Source: Qipengyuania intermedia (GTDB lineage Bacteria > Pseudomonadota > Alphaproteobacteria > Sphingomonadales > Sphingomonadaceae). Taken from it: a stretch of 64,000 bases of DNA. Each line of letters opens with the position of its first letter. Position 1 is the first letter of the stretch. Below, piece after piece: positions 11,652-19,303 of this stretch. The translations under genes and the position numbers were made by a program. The stretch spans positions 124,001 through 188,000 of the forward strand of contig NZ_JAIGNS010000001.1 in NCBI RefSeq assembly GCF_019711615.1, in the 5' to 3' direction. The notes beneath the pieces were generated by a model, which did not search any database, was not told where the DNA came from, and saw only the letters and a list, made by a program, of their open reading frames with translations.

Positions 11652-11676
11652 AAACGGCATTTATCCGCCGTTTTTT
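11652..11676 (+). terminator. Intrinsic terminator on the plus strand between apaG and the Tad-like genes
   Basis: A perfect 7-bp stem (AAACGGC 11652-11658 / GCCGTTT 11667-11673) with an 8-nt loop is followed by a run that makes six T in total (11671-11676). Polarity fits plus-strand transcripts only. No plus-strand gene ends just before it, so it probably stops ppk1-ppx transcripts that have crossed apaG, and insulates the Tad-like genes. Confidence 0.75.
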
Positions 11677-11746
11677 GCTCCGAGCACGCCCTGCACTCCA
11701 AAATTATTCCGAGCTGCTGCCTGCTCCTTGCCCGAAGAGCCTATGG

Positions 11747-11761
11747 TTAACATCGGTTTAC
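11747..11761 (+). promoter_or_regulatory. Possible CtrA-like site upstream of Tad-like genes
   Basis: TTAA (11747-11750), seven bases, then TTAC (11758-11761): one mismatch from the alphaproteobacterial CtrA box TTAA-N7-TTAA. It lies about 77-90 bases upstream of the first Tad-like start. Tad pilus and motility genes are frequent CtrA targets in this class. Short motif, so chance is a real alternative. Confidence 0.35.
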
Positions 11762-11837
11762 CGCGGTTCGCGACAAACTCTTAGCAAGGCCCGCTCTATC
11801 CCGGACCGTGACGAATTCGACGACCGGGGAAACAGGG

Positions 11838-13103
11838 ATGCGTAACCGTATCGGGACATTTCTGAAGCGCCTGAGAAAAGACGTCTCGGGCAATATCCTG
11901 CTCATGGCAGGAGCCGGAACCACGGCCCTCATCGGTGCGGCCGGGATCAGCGTCGACACTGTCCAGTGGTATCTCTGGAAGCGCCAGATGCAGCAGGCGG
12001 TCGACACGGGCGCAGTCGCAGGCGCACTCGCCATGTCGTTCGGCCGCGATCACAATGCTGCGGTCAATAGCGAAGTCGGACGTACGGCCAACACCTCGCA
12101 TACCATCGAGCTTGTCTCCACTCCGCCCACCTCTGGCGCATGGAGCGGTGACGCCGGAGCCATCGAGGTGGTCGCCACGACGAGCCAGGTCCTCGCGTTT
12201 TCGTCGATCTTCCTCGACACGCCTCCGACCATCCGAACGCGCGCTGTCGCGACGGCGGTGGCCACGGGTAACCCTTGCGTGCGCGCCCTTGCAACCGACG
12301 GCACCGGGATCGAAGTTTTCGGTAGCGCGCTGGTAAACCTTGGCTGCCCGGTTTCTTCCAATTCGCCGGGCGGCGTTTCGGTCGATCTGGGCGGTTCGAG
12401 CTATCTCGACACCAACCTGGTCCTGAGCGTCGGGGGCATCGATTACGGCAGCGGCAATGTCCCTTCGGACGCCGCGCTGGTCTCCTACGGCCTGCCGGTC
12501 GAGGATCCGCTCGCCGACCGTAACCTGACCTGGCACAACGACTGTCCGCAGAACAACTTCCGCGTCCGTCCGAGCGACACGCTTACGCTCAACCCGTGCC
12601 GCTACAACAACGGGCTGCGCATTGCCGGGACGGCCTATTTCAATCCCGGTGTATACGTAATCCACGGCGGCACCCTTACGGTAAACTCAGGCGCAGTATT
12701 GCGGATGGCCCCGGGCACGACTGGCGGTGTAACCATAGTCCTCACCGGAAGTAGCCCCAATACAGTCGCAACGCTGTCCATCAACGGCGGCGCCGACATC
12801 GACCTCAAGGCGCAAACAATGGCCGAGGATCCCCTGTGGGGCGGCATCCTTTTTTACCAGGATCGCATCTCGTCCGACCTCAACAATACGATTAACGGCG
12901 GGTCGAACATCAACCTGCACGGCGCGATCTATTTCCCCACCAGCGACCTGACCTACAACGGCGATTCGGCGCAAACCGCCCAATGTCTGCTGATCGTAAC
13001 CAACCGGGTAAGCTTCGGCGGTGCAAACAATATCGACAACAATTGCGATCCCGATCTCACCGCCATGAACACCGCCGCATTCACCATCCGGGTAGTGGAG
13101 TAA
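11838..13103 (+). CDS. TadG-like exported pilus-assembly protein
   Basis: The first residues from ATG at 11838 (after GGGGAAACAGGG) form a charged start followed by a transmembrane helix at about 17-40 (GNILLMAGAGTTALIGAAGISVDTVQWY). This is the pseudopilin-type anchor of TadG/TadE proteins, followed by MQQAVDTGAVAGALA. GTG at 11808 is an unsupported longer start. The remaining 300 residues are Gly/Asn/Thr/Ser-rich with repeating short strands (GGADIDLKAQ, GGSNINLHGAIYFP), suggesting a beta-helix or other beta-rich extracytoplasmic domain rather than the von Willebrand A domain seen in some TadG. Four cysteines may pair. It heads a three-gene set; the rest of a Tad locus (tadA-C, cpa) is not in the window. 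Confidence 0.75.
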   Translation: MRNRIGTFLKRLRKDVSGNILLMAGAGTTALIGAAGISVDTVQWYLWKRQMQQAVDTGAVAGALAMSFGRDHNAAVNSEVGRTANTSHTIELVSTPPTSGAWSGDAGAIEVVATTSQVLAFSSIFLDTPPTIRTRAVATAVATGNPCVRALATDGTGIEVFGSALVNLGCPVSSNSPGGVSVDLGGSSYLDTNLVLSVGGIDYGSGNVPSDAALVSYGLPVEDPLADRNLTWHNDCPQNNFRVRPSDTLTLNPCRYNNGLRIAGTAYFNPGVYVIHGGTLTVNSGAVLRMAPGTTGGVTIVLTGSSPNTVATLSINGGADIDLKAQTMAEDPLWGGILFYQDRISSDLNNTINGGSNINLHGAIYFPTSDLTYNGDSAQTAQCLLIVTNRVSFGGANNIDNNCDPDLTAMNTAAFTIRVVE

Positions 13104-13106
13104 GCC

Positions 13107-13586
13107 ATGCTGTTCCATTTCTTCCGCAAGTTACGCTACGACATTTCGGGCGTCGGCTTTGTCGAGCTGGCCCTGACCGCACCGCTCCTCGCGCTCATGT
13201 TCCTAGGTATGACCGACCTGTCGATCATCGTGGCCTCGCGCATCGATCTTGAACAGGCGGCGCAGCGCACCACGGACCTCGCCCTCGCCAAGCGCCCGAC
13301 CAGCACCGACACCAGTTACCTGGTGGCCGAAGCGATGGCCGCCAGCGGTAGGCCCGCCAGCGATGTGACGGTCACTTACATCCTCGAGTGCAACGGCACC
13401 GTGATGAGCAGCTTCAACGACACGTGTGCGGCCGGCGAAGTGCCCAAGCGCTTCGTCAGCGTTTCGATCGTTGAGCCGGTTGCCACCGGGTTCAACTGGC
13501 GCGGTCTTGCCGGAATGTTTACCGGAGAAGTCGCCGCCTACGAAGGTACGACCGTCACCGGTGACAGCATCGTGAGGCTGCAATGA
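13107..13586 (+). CDS. TadE-like pseudopilin
   Basis: This 159-residue protein has the TadE layout: a short basic N-terminus (FRKLRYD), a conserved Gly/Val/Phe-Val-Glu element (GVGFVELALTAPLLALMFLG, with the pilin-like glutamate at about residue 20), one membrane helix and a soluble domain with two cysteines. It would be an inner-membrane minor pseudopilin processed at the FVE region. It starts 3 bases after the TadG-like gene and overlaps the next gene by ATGA (13583-13586), so the three are one operon. Confidence 0.8.
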   Translation: MLFHFFRKLRYDISGVGFVELALTAPLLALMFLGMTDLSIIVASRIDLEQAAQRTTDLALAKRPTSTDTSYLVAEAMAASGRPASDVTVTYILECNGTVMSSFNDTCAAGEVPKRFVSVSIVEPVATGFNWRGLAGMFTGEVAAYEGTTVTGDSIVRLQ

Positions 13587-13984
13587 AAACCCTCGCCAAG
13601 AACCTTCGCCGCGATGATGCAGGCTCCTTCGGGGTCGAATTCGCCATCGCCCTGCCGGTGCTGATCGCGCTGATGATCGGCATCCTGAACTTCGGCCTGG
13701 TGTTCAATGCCAACGGCTCGATGCGCAACGCGATGGGCGAAGGCCTGCGCTATGCCAAGGTCGAGCGCACCGCGAGCGATGCGGACGTAATCTCGGTAAC
13801 GAGGCAGTCGCTTGTCGGAGTGGCTCCGAATGCCGTTCAGACCCTCACGTTCAATCGCGGCACTGCGAACAATACGGAGACCGGCACGATGACCATGTCG
13901 ATCGTCATCCAGCCGATCATTCCCTTCGCGCCTCTGCCGCCGATCACGTTGACGCAGACGAAGTCGATCTACCTTCCGACCTGA
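13583..13984 (+). CDS. TadE-like pseudopilin (second copy)
   Basis: This 133-residue protein is a second TadE family member. RRDDAGSFGVEFAIALPVLIALMIGILNFG gives the characteristic basic lead, the F-x-V-E-F-A element (Glu about residue 19) and a single membrane helix, followed by NGSMRNAMGEGLRYA. The soluble domain is short and cysteine-free. It begins inside the stop of the preceding TadE-like gene (ATGA). It is convergent with the isomerase-like gene, ending 5 bp before that gene's stop. Confidence 0.8.
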   Translation: MKTLAKNLRRDDAGSFGVEFAIALPVLIALMIGILNFGLVFNANGSMRNAMGEGLRYAKVERTASDADVISVTRQSLVGVAPNAVQTLTFNRGTANNTETGTMTMSIVIQPIIPFAPLPPITLTQTKSIYLPT

Positions 13985-13988
13985 GCGG

Positions 13989-14600
13989 TCAGGGCTTGCC
14001 GCCCTTCAGATAGGTCTCGATCTGCTCAAGGCGCTCCTTCCCGAACCACATTTCATCGCCGATGAAGAAGGTCGGGATGCCGAAAGCGCCGCGGTCCACG
14101 GCGGACTGGGTGTTGTCCGCCAGCTTCTGTTTTACGACCGGATCCTGTGCTGCCTGGAGAAAGCGTGAGGCATCGAAGCCGCCCTCTTCCAGCACGCCGC
14201 CAACCGCATCGACTTCGCTGCAATCGATGTTCCTTTCCCACACGGCGGGCTGGAACAGGTCGACCAGCCGCTGCATCTCGTCCTGGTCGCTCGACGCCAC
14301 GAGTATCCGCTGGAGCAGGACGGTGTTGAACGGCAAGTCCGGGTGCATCCGGAAAGCCGATAGCTTGTGCCGGTCGATGAACCGCTGAAATTCGAGCGCG
14401 GCGTAAGGGACTTTGCCCTTCACATTGGCATCGCGCATCATCGGCGGGGAATTGCCCGTCAGCTTGTGCATCCCGCCAAGAAAGACCGGCGTGACCTTCA
14501 GGCTCGCCCCGGTTCGCGCGATGATTTCCTTGAGCGGATACCAGGCGAGGTAACCGTTGGGTGCCCCAAGATCGAGGATGAATTCGACAGTCTTGCTCAT
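13989..14600 (-). CDS. DsbA-fold 2-hydroxychromene-2-carboxylate isomerase family protein, catalytic Ser replaced
   Basis: The 203-residue protein aligns over its full length with the HCCA isomerase / kappa-class GST branch of the thioredoxin superfamily. The N-terminal strand is VEFILDLGAPNGYLAW, the helical insert contains VKGKVPYAALEFQRFIDRHKL, and the end is the thioredoxin-like GIPTFFIGDEMWFGKERL. In family enzymes the first motif is D-x-x-S-P-x-x-Y, with the serine activating glutathione; here that position is Ala13 (GAPNGY), so classical isomerase activity is doubtful. ATG at 14600 overlaps the metZ stop (ATGA), so it is translated with metZ. No naphthalene-type degradation genes are nearby. 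Confidence 0.8.
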   Translation of the reverse strand: MSKTVEFILDLGAPNGYLAWYPLKEIIARTGASLKVTPVFLGGMHKLTGNSPPMMRDANVKGKVPYAALEFQRFIDRHKLSAFRMHPDLPFNTVLLQRILVASSDQDEMQRLVDLFQPAVWERNIDCSEVDAVGGVLEEGGFDASRFLQAAQDPVVKQKLADNTQSAVDRGAFGIPTFFIGDEMWFGKERLEQIETYLKGGKP

Positions 14601-15802
14601 AGCCCGGCAGCCTTCAAAGCCTGGTCGAGGTCTTCCTTGATATCCTCGACGTCCTCAAGTCCGACATTGATCCGCAGCAGTCCCTCGGTGACGCCCATCT
14701 CGTCGCGAGCCTCCTGCGACATGCCGGCATGGGTGGTGCTGGCCGGGTGACACATCAGGCTGCGCGCATCGCCGATATTGTTGGAGATGTCGACCAGCCG
14801 GAGCGCGTCGAGGACGGCGAAAGCAGTCTGGCGGTCACCGACGTCAAAGGCAAAAATCGGGCCGGTTGCGCTCATCTGCCTCATTGCCAGCTCGTGGCGC
14901 GGGTGGCTTGGGAGGCCGGGATGCAGCATCTTCGGCACCCGCGCTTCTATGGCCTTGCCAAGCTCCACGGCGTTTTCGCTTTGGCGATGTGCCCTGAGAC
15001 CTAGTGTTTCGAGCCCCTTGAGCACGACCCAGGCGTTGAATGGAGCGCAATTGGGGCCGGTGTTGCGCTGGAACGGCAGCAGGACTTCGTCGATCCATTC
15101 CTGCGATCCGCAGACCGCCCCGGCGAGCACCCTGCCCTGGCCGTCCATCAGCTTTGTCGCGCTATAGGCCACAACGTCCGCCCCGAAATCCATGGGCCGC
15201 TGGAGTGCGCTGGTGGCAAAGGCGTTGTCGACGACAGTCGTGATCCCGTGCGCACGCGCGACTTCGCAGACATGGGCGAGATCGACCACATCGAGCGTGG
15301 GGTTTGCGGGCGTCTCGAAAAAGAATACCTTGGTGTTCGGCCGGATGGCCGCTTCCCATGCATCGTCATCAGCGCTGTCGACGACGGTGGTCTCGATGCC
15401 GAACCGCGGGAGGAGATGATCGAGCAGCCAGCGGCACGAGCCGAAAGCTGCACGCGCACCGACAACGTGGTCGCCAGCCGAGACCTGGCACAACAGCGCA
15501 GTCGTCATTGCTGCCATCCCGCTCGCCTGCGCGCGGCAGGCTTCGGCGCCTTCCATGAGCGCGATGCGTTCTTCGAGCATGGCGACCGTCGGGTTCTGCA
15601 GGCGGGAATAGGTCATCCCGTCCGCCTCGCCCGCGAAACGATCGGCCACGGTCTGCGCGTTATCGTAGGTATAGCCCGAGGTCAGGAACAGGGCTTCGCT
15701 CGTCTCGCCATGTTCGCTGCGCCAGGTGCCGCCACGCACGGCCTGGGTGGCAGGGCGCCAGGTGGAGGTGATCGAGCGGTCGGTTCCGGTGGTTTTCTTC
15801 AT
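14597..15802 (-). CDS. metZ: O-succinylhomoserine sulfhydrylase
   Basis: A 401-residue PLP enzyme of the Cys/Met metabolism family (fold type I) that makes homocysteine from O-succinylhomoserine and sulfide. Visible hallmarks are the substrate loop YSRLQNPTVAMLEERIALMEGAE (from about residue 65), the ASGMAAMTTALL phosphate-binding region, the ETPANPTLDVVD stretch, VDNAFAT and the PLP lysine Lys217 in AYSATKLMDGQGR. The start MKKTTGTDRS at 15802 gives a normal family length. Assignment to MetZ rather than cystathionine gamma-synthase/lyase rests on overall resemblance and the usual alphaproteobacterial pathway. The 40-bp gap to the upstream tetR stop is too short for a SAM riboswitch. Confidence 0.9.
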   Translation of the reverse strand: MKKTTGTDRSITSTWRPATQAVRGGTWRSEHGETSEALFLTSGYTYDNAQTVADRFAGEADGMTYSRLQNPTVAMLEERIALMEGAEACRAQASGMAAMTTALLCQVSAGDHVVGARAAFGSCRWLLDHLLPRFGIETTVVDSADDDAWEAAIRPNTKVFFFETPANPTLDVVDLAHVCEVARAHGITTVVDNAFATSALQRPMDFGADVVAYSATKLMDGQGRVLAGAVCGSQEWIDEVLLPFQRNTGPNCAPFNAWVVLKGLETLGLRAHRQSENAVELGKAIEARVPKMLHPGLPSHPRHELAMRQMSATGPIFAFDVGDRQTAFAVLDALRLVDISNNIGDARSLMCHPASTTHAGMSQEARDEMGVTEGLLRINVGLEDVEDIKEDLDQALKAAGL

Positions 15803-15842
15803 CGCTCGCGGGATAGCACGCGCATGGCCTGCCGCAAGCGGG

Positions 15843-16382
15843 TCAGCCTTCGAGAGCGAAAAGCCCCGCTTTGGCGATCTCGTCGCGGCCGATGGCCCTG
15901 AGCATCTGTGCGCCCTCGATCACCGTGAGGACTGCGCGCGCCCCTTTAAGCGGATCGGGATCACCTTCTGGCAGATGATCGATGACCCACTCCATCAACT
16001 GGTCCATGATCCGGCCCGCTGCATCGAGATAGGCGGAATTGCCACCAGCGCATCCCGCCACGATGTCCCACCACACCCGCAGGAAGGGTTCAAACCCGGC
16101 TTGGCCCGTAATCTCGAATACCGCCTCGGCGCAGGCGCGGCGCGAGGGCGATCGTTCGGCGGGAAAATGGCTATCGAGCGCGAGTGTGAACTGCATCGCG
16201 AGGTGATCCAGCAAGGCCGTGATCAGCTGTTCCTTGCTGCCGAAATGATAGAGCAGCATCCGGTCGCTCGTGTTCGCAGATTTGGCAAGCGGACGAAGAG
16301 AAAGGCCGCCGAGCCCGTGCCGGAGGACATGGGCGGCAAGCGCAGGGAGCAAGGTTTCCCGGGACATCCTGACGGCGTTCAT
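15843..16382 (-). CDS. TetR family transcriptional regulator
   Basis: From ATG at 16382 the protein has 179 residues; the open frame extends 61 codons upstream, but that would run across the operators and has no TetR character. The N-terminal HTH is clear at about residues 25-50 (LSLRPLAKSANTSDRMLLYHFGSKEQLI), followed by a helical ligand domain of normal size. It is divergent from the small membrane protein at 16454. Two perfect 16-bp palindromes sit in the 71-bp gap, the first only 9 bases from this start, implying autorepression and control of the neighbour. The ligand is unknown. Confidence 0.9.
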   Translation of the reverse strand: MNAVRMSRETLLPALAAHVLRHGLGGLSLRPLAKSANTSDRMLLYHFGSKEQLITALLDHLAMQFTLALDSHFPAERSPSRRACAEAVFEITGQAGFEPFLRVWWDIVAGCAGGNSAYLDAAGRIMDQLMEWVIDHLPEGDPDPLKGARAVLTVIEGAQMLRAIGRDEIAKAGLFALEG

Positions 16383-16390
16383 GCGCGGCT

Positions 16391-16406
16391 TGTAGCGGGT
16401 GCTACA
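16391..16406. promoter_or_regulatory. Palindromic operator 1 of the TetR divergon
   Basis: TGTAGC-GGGT-GCTACA, a perfect 6+6 palindrome with a 4-base spacer, 9 bases upstream of the tetR start. The same half-sites and spacer length recur in operator 2, and a further GCTACA half-site lies between them at 16411-16416. Confidence 0.75.
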
Positions 16407-16418
16407 CACAGCTACAAG

Positions 16419-16434
16419 TGTAGCGCCTGCTACA
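16419..16434. promoter_or_regulatory. Palindromic operator 2 of the TetR divergon
   Basis: TGTAGC-GCCT-GCTACA, a perfect palindrome identical to operator 1 except in the spacer, with centres 28 bp apart. It lies 20 bases upstream of the membrane-protein start at 16454. Together the two sites span the whole divergent promoter region, the usual TetR arrangement. Confidence 0.75.
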
Positions 16435-16453
16435 AACGACTCGGAGATTGCCA

Positions 16454-16840
16454 GTGTCCGCCTTCGAAATCCCCGCCGCTGCCGGTCTCGCATCGGCCTT
16501 GCTCGCCCTCGGTTACGTCCTTGCCGGTTCCCCGAAGGTCGGCAGCGCCATCCTGGCGGCGGCACTGGCAGCTGGGTTCGGCGCGTTCACCGCCGTCACG
16601 ATCGCGAACGAAGGCGTCCTGCTTGTCTGGACCAACCACACCCAGAACCTGTGGGGCGTCCAGGTCTGGTGGGACCTGCTTTGCGCAGTCGTGCTGGCAG
16701 TCTTCCTGATCGCGCCTCGCGCACGCACCGCCGGGATGAGGATGATCCCTTGGATTCTCTTCGTTGCTGCCACGGCAAGCATCGGACTATTGGCGATGGT
16801 CGCACGCCTTTTCTGGCTCGAAGCACGCGCGGAAAAATGA
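16454..16840 (+). CDS. Small four-helix membrane protein under TetR control
   Basis: GTG at 16454 is chosen over TTG at 16448 because CGGAGA at 16442-16447 is 6 bases away from the GTG. The 128-residue product has four hydrophobic segments (about 5-24, 28-50, 72-90 and 98-120) with short loops and a charged C-terminus (LEARAEK). I do not recognise a family. Position opposite a TetR gene with shared operators suggests an inducible transporter accessory or a stress-responsive membrane protein, but it is too small to be a typical efflux pump and lacks the SMR motifs I would expect. Confidence 0.7.
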   Translation: MSAFEIPAAAGLASALLALGYVLAGSPKVGSAILAAALAAGFGAFTAVTIANEGVLLVWTNHTQNLWGVQVWWDLLCAVVLAVFLIAPRARTAGMRMIPWILFVAATASIGLLAMVARLFWLEARAEK

Positions 16841-16883
16841 TGCGGGTTGCGGCGCGCTTCGCCGCTGCCTAAGCCAGCGCGTG

Positions 16884-18155
16884 ATGACGCGCGCACCCGA
16901 GCAGCCCCTGGATCCTTTCGGCTGGTGCGTGGCGCTGGCCCTCGGCTTCTGGCTTCTCATCCTGTGGAACCTGGCCATCCCCAGCACTCCCTACTTCGAC
17001 GAAGTGCATTACGTACCCGCCGCGCGCGAGTTGCTGATGCTGGAGCAGTTCAACAACCGAGAGCATCCTTTGTTCGGCAAGGAGATAATCGCGCTTGGAA
17101 TAGCAGTCCTCGGCGACAATTCGTGGGGCTGGCGCATCTTTCCCTCGCTGGCAGGGATGTTGGCCCTGTTTGCCTCGATGCGCGCGGTGTGGTTCGCGAC
17201 GGTAAGCCGGTTCGCCACCATCACGTCAGGTATCCTCCTCGCCACCGGATTCCACCTCTTTGTCCATTCGCGCATCGCCATGCTCGACATCTTCATGATT
17301 GCCGCCCTGGCAACCGCCTTCTGGCAGCTGGCTGGCGCAATGCGCGAACCGGAGACTGGCCGGTGGAGGCTGGCGCTGGCGGGGATCGCCCTCGGCCTTG
17401 CGCTGGCGAGCAAATGGAATGCCGTCCCCGTCGCCATGGTGCCGGGCCTCGCCTTCCTCGCGCTGCGCTGGAAAGCCGGACGAAGGCGCCTGGTGCTGTC
17501 GCGCCGCGGCATGCCCGTGCCCGGAATTACTCTCGCAGAGGCATTCCTCTGGCTCGGGCTAGTACCGCTGGCGGCGTACTGGATCACTTTCTGGCCCGGA
17601 TATCTGTTCGGGGTGAACGGCATCGAGAAGGGCATATTCGCGCATCACCGCCTCATGCTCGACCTCCAGACACAGGTCCTGACCATGCACCCGTACGAAT
17701 CCACCTGGCCGGAATGGATGCTGAATCTGCGGGCGATCTGGTATCTTTACGAAGAGGTCGACCAGGCACAGCGCGGCGTCATGCTGGTCGGCAATCCGCT
17801 AACCATGCTGCTCGGAGTGCCCGCAATCGTCTGGTGCGCGCTGCGCGGCGTAATGCATCGCCAGCCCGCTCATGGCGCGATTGCACTGCTCTATGCAGTC
17901 AGCCTCGGCCTGTGGTTTTTCGCCCAGAAGTCCACACAGTTCTATTACCACTACTTCCTGCCGAGCAGCTTCCTGCTCGTCGCCCTCGCCATCACGCTCG
18001 ACGATTTGTGGAAGGCAGGGTGGCGAAATCTGGCAGTGGCTGTGCCAGCCGCAAGCGTATTGCTGTTTGCATTCTTCTATCCGATCCTTGCTGCAGAACC
18101 GCTGGAGGGGCCCGACAGCTTCGCCGTCTGGACGTGGATCGAAAGCTGGCGGTAA
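16884..18155 (+). CDS. PMT/GT39-like polyprenyl-phosphate-mannose glycosyltransferase
   Basis: The 423-residue integral membrane protein has roughly ten hydrophobic segments. The signature GT39/PMT first loop is TPYFDEVHYVPAARELL (about residues 32-48, with the catalytic-type Asp-Glu pair). It is followed by NREHPLFGKEIIALGIAVLGDNSWGWRIFPSLAG and FHLFVHSRIAMLDIFMIA, all typical of the dolichyl-phosphate-mannose protein mannosyltransferase fold. It would move a sugar from a polyprenyl-phosphate donor to a protein or lipid on the outer face of the inner membrane. The start is ATG 16884 (GTG 16881 equally possible). It is convergent with a GT2-GtrA gene able to make such a donor, 4 bp away. Confidence 0.85.
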   Translation: MTRAPEQPLDPFGWCVALALGFWLLILWNLAIPSTPYFDEVHYVPAARELLMLEQFNNREHPLFGKEIIALGIAVLGDNSWGWRIFPSLAGMLALFASMRAVWFATVSRFATITSGILLATGFHLFVHSRIAMLDIFMIAALATAFWQLAGAMREPETGRWRLALAGIALGLALASKWNAVPVAMVPGLAFLALRWKAGRRRLVLSRRGMPVPGITLAEAFLWLGLVPLAAYWITFWPGYLFGVNGIEKGIFAHHRLMLDLQTQVLTMHPYESTWPEWMLNLRAIWYLYEEVDQAQRGVMLVGNPLTMLLGVPAIVWCALRGVMHRQPAHGAIALLYAVSLGLWFFAQKSTQFYYHYFLPSSFLLVALAITLDDLWKAGWRNLAVAVPAASVLLFAFFYPILAAEPLEGPDSFAVWTWIESWR

Positions 18156-18159
18156 CGTC

Positions 18160-19272
18160 CTAGTATCGGCCCCAGACGAAGCGGCTCGACAGGGCGTAAT
18201 TCCAGACCGACGCAATGGCGATGCCGATCAGGGCCGCCAGCATTTCGTGGAACCCGCGCTGGAACAGCATCGTCGCGATGGACACGTTAGCCACCGCCCC
18301 TACCGAACAAGCCGCAACGAAGCTGGCCCAGCCGCGCAGAAGGTCGCCCACCCTTCTGATGCGCCGGTCGCGGTAAGTAAGGAAATTGTTGAGCCAGAAA
18401 TTGAAGGTCATCGCCCCGAGCGTTGCGACGGCCTGGCTCCATGCGAAGTTGGCCCCTGCGAAGATCAGGAACAGGTAGAGAATGGCCATGTGGACCAGGA
18501 CACCCAGCGCGCCCACGGTCCCGAAAAGCGCGAAACGCGTGGGAACGAACTTGCCAAAAGTCTTGTCATAGAGGCCGGCAAGAAAATCCAGAGCGATCGC
18601 CCGGTCGAGCTTGCTTTCACCAGAGCGTCGGGCGGCGAAATCCAGCGGGAATTCCTCGACGTCGAGCGGTTTCTCGGAGGTTGCGAGCAGGTCCAGCAGG
18701 ATTTTGAACCCGATCCCCGAAAGGCCCGGTACCAGCCTGAGTGCGGTCTCCGTCGGCAAGAGGAAATAGCCGCTCAAAGGGTCGGTAAGCTTTACGCCTG
18801 TCAGCTTGCGCGCGAGCGCGTTGGCGAGGCTGGACAATTGCTCCCTGTCCGGACGGCCCCAGTCTTCCGTGCTCGCCCCTTTCGCAAACCTGCTGGCCAC
18901 CGCGACCTGCGCCCTGCCGGATCGCACCGCTTCGAGCATCGGGGCAAGCAGCTTGGGATCGTGCTGGTGATCGGCATCCATCACGGCGCAATAGGGTGCG
19001 GCGGTTGCGCAAAAGCCCTCTATTGCCGCGCTGGACAGCCCTCGCCGCCCGATACGCTGGATGACGCGAACGCGATGGTCGGCCCGAGCGATCCGCCGCG
19101 CTTCCTCGGCAGTCCCGTCGGAGGAATTGTCGTCCACGACCAGGACTTCCCATCCGGTATCGCCCAGCGCTCGGTCGATCCGCTCGACAAGCGGCGCGAG
19201 ATTGTCGCGCTCGTTCAGCGTCGGGAGGATGATCGCCAGCTGAAGACTGCCTTGGGATCCGGTTGGGTTCAT
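18160..19272 (-). CDS. GT2 polyprenyl-phosphate mannosyl/glycosyltransferase fused to a GtrA membrane domain
   Basis: The N-terminal 235 residues form a GT-A glycosyltransferase of the dolichol-phosphate mannose synthase type: LPTLNERDNL, VVDDNSSDGT, and the metal/substrate site MDADHQHDP, plus the SRF and DPLSGYFLL elements. The C-terminal 120 residues contain four membrane helices of the GtrA family (FALFGTVGALGVLVHMAILY, FNFWLNNFLTYRDRR), which is thought to anchor the enzyme or flip its lipid-linked sugar. It probably charges undecaprenyl phosphate with mannose or glucose. It lies 31 bp downstream of leuB on the same strand and is convergent with the PMT-like gene, a plausible donor/user pair. 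Confidence 0.88.
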   Translation of the reverse strand: MNPTGSQGSLQLAIILPTLNERDNLAPLVERIDRALGDTGWEVLVVDDNSSDGTAEEARRIARADHRVRVIQRIGRRGLSSAAIEGFCATAAPYCAVMDADHQHDPKLLAPMLEAVRSGRAQVAVASRFAKGASTEDWGRPDREQLSSLANALARKLTGVKLTDPLSGYFLLPTETALRLVPGLSGIGFKILLDLLATSEKPLDVEEFPLDFAARRSGESKLDRAIALDFLAGLYDKTFGKFVPTRFALFGTVGALGVLVHMAILYLFLIFAGANFAWSQAVATLGAMTFNFWLNNFLTYRDRRIRRVGDLLRGWASFVAACSVGAVANVSIATMLFQRGFHEMLAALIGIAIASVWNYALSSRFVWGRY

Positions 19273-19303
19273 GACGCGACCCTTGCGGAGGGTGCAGCAA
19301 TTC

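Noticed and set aside
15803-15842. Possible SAM riboswitch before metZ
   Set aside because: Only 40 bases separate metZ from the tetR stop, too short for a SAM-II or SAM-I element, and no matching stem is visible.
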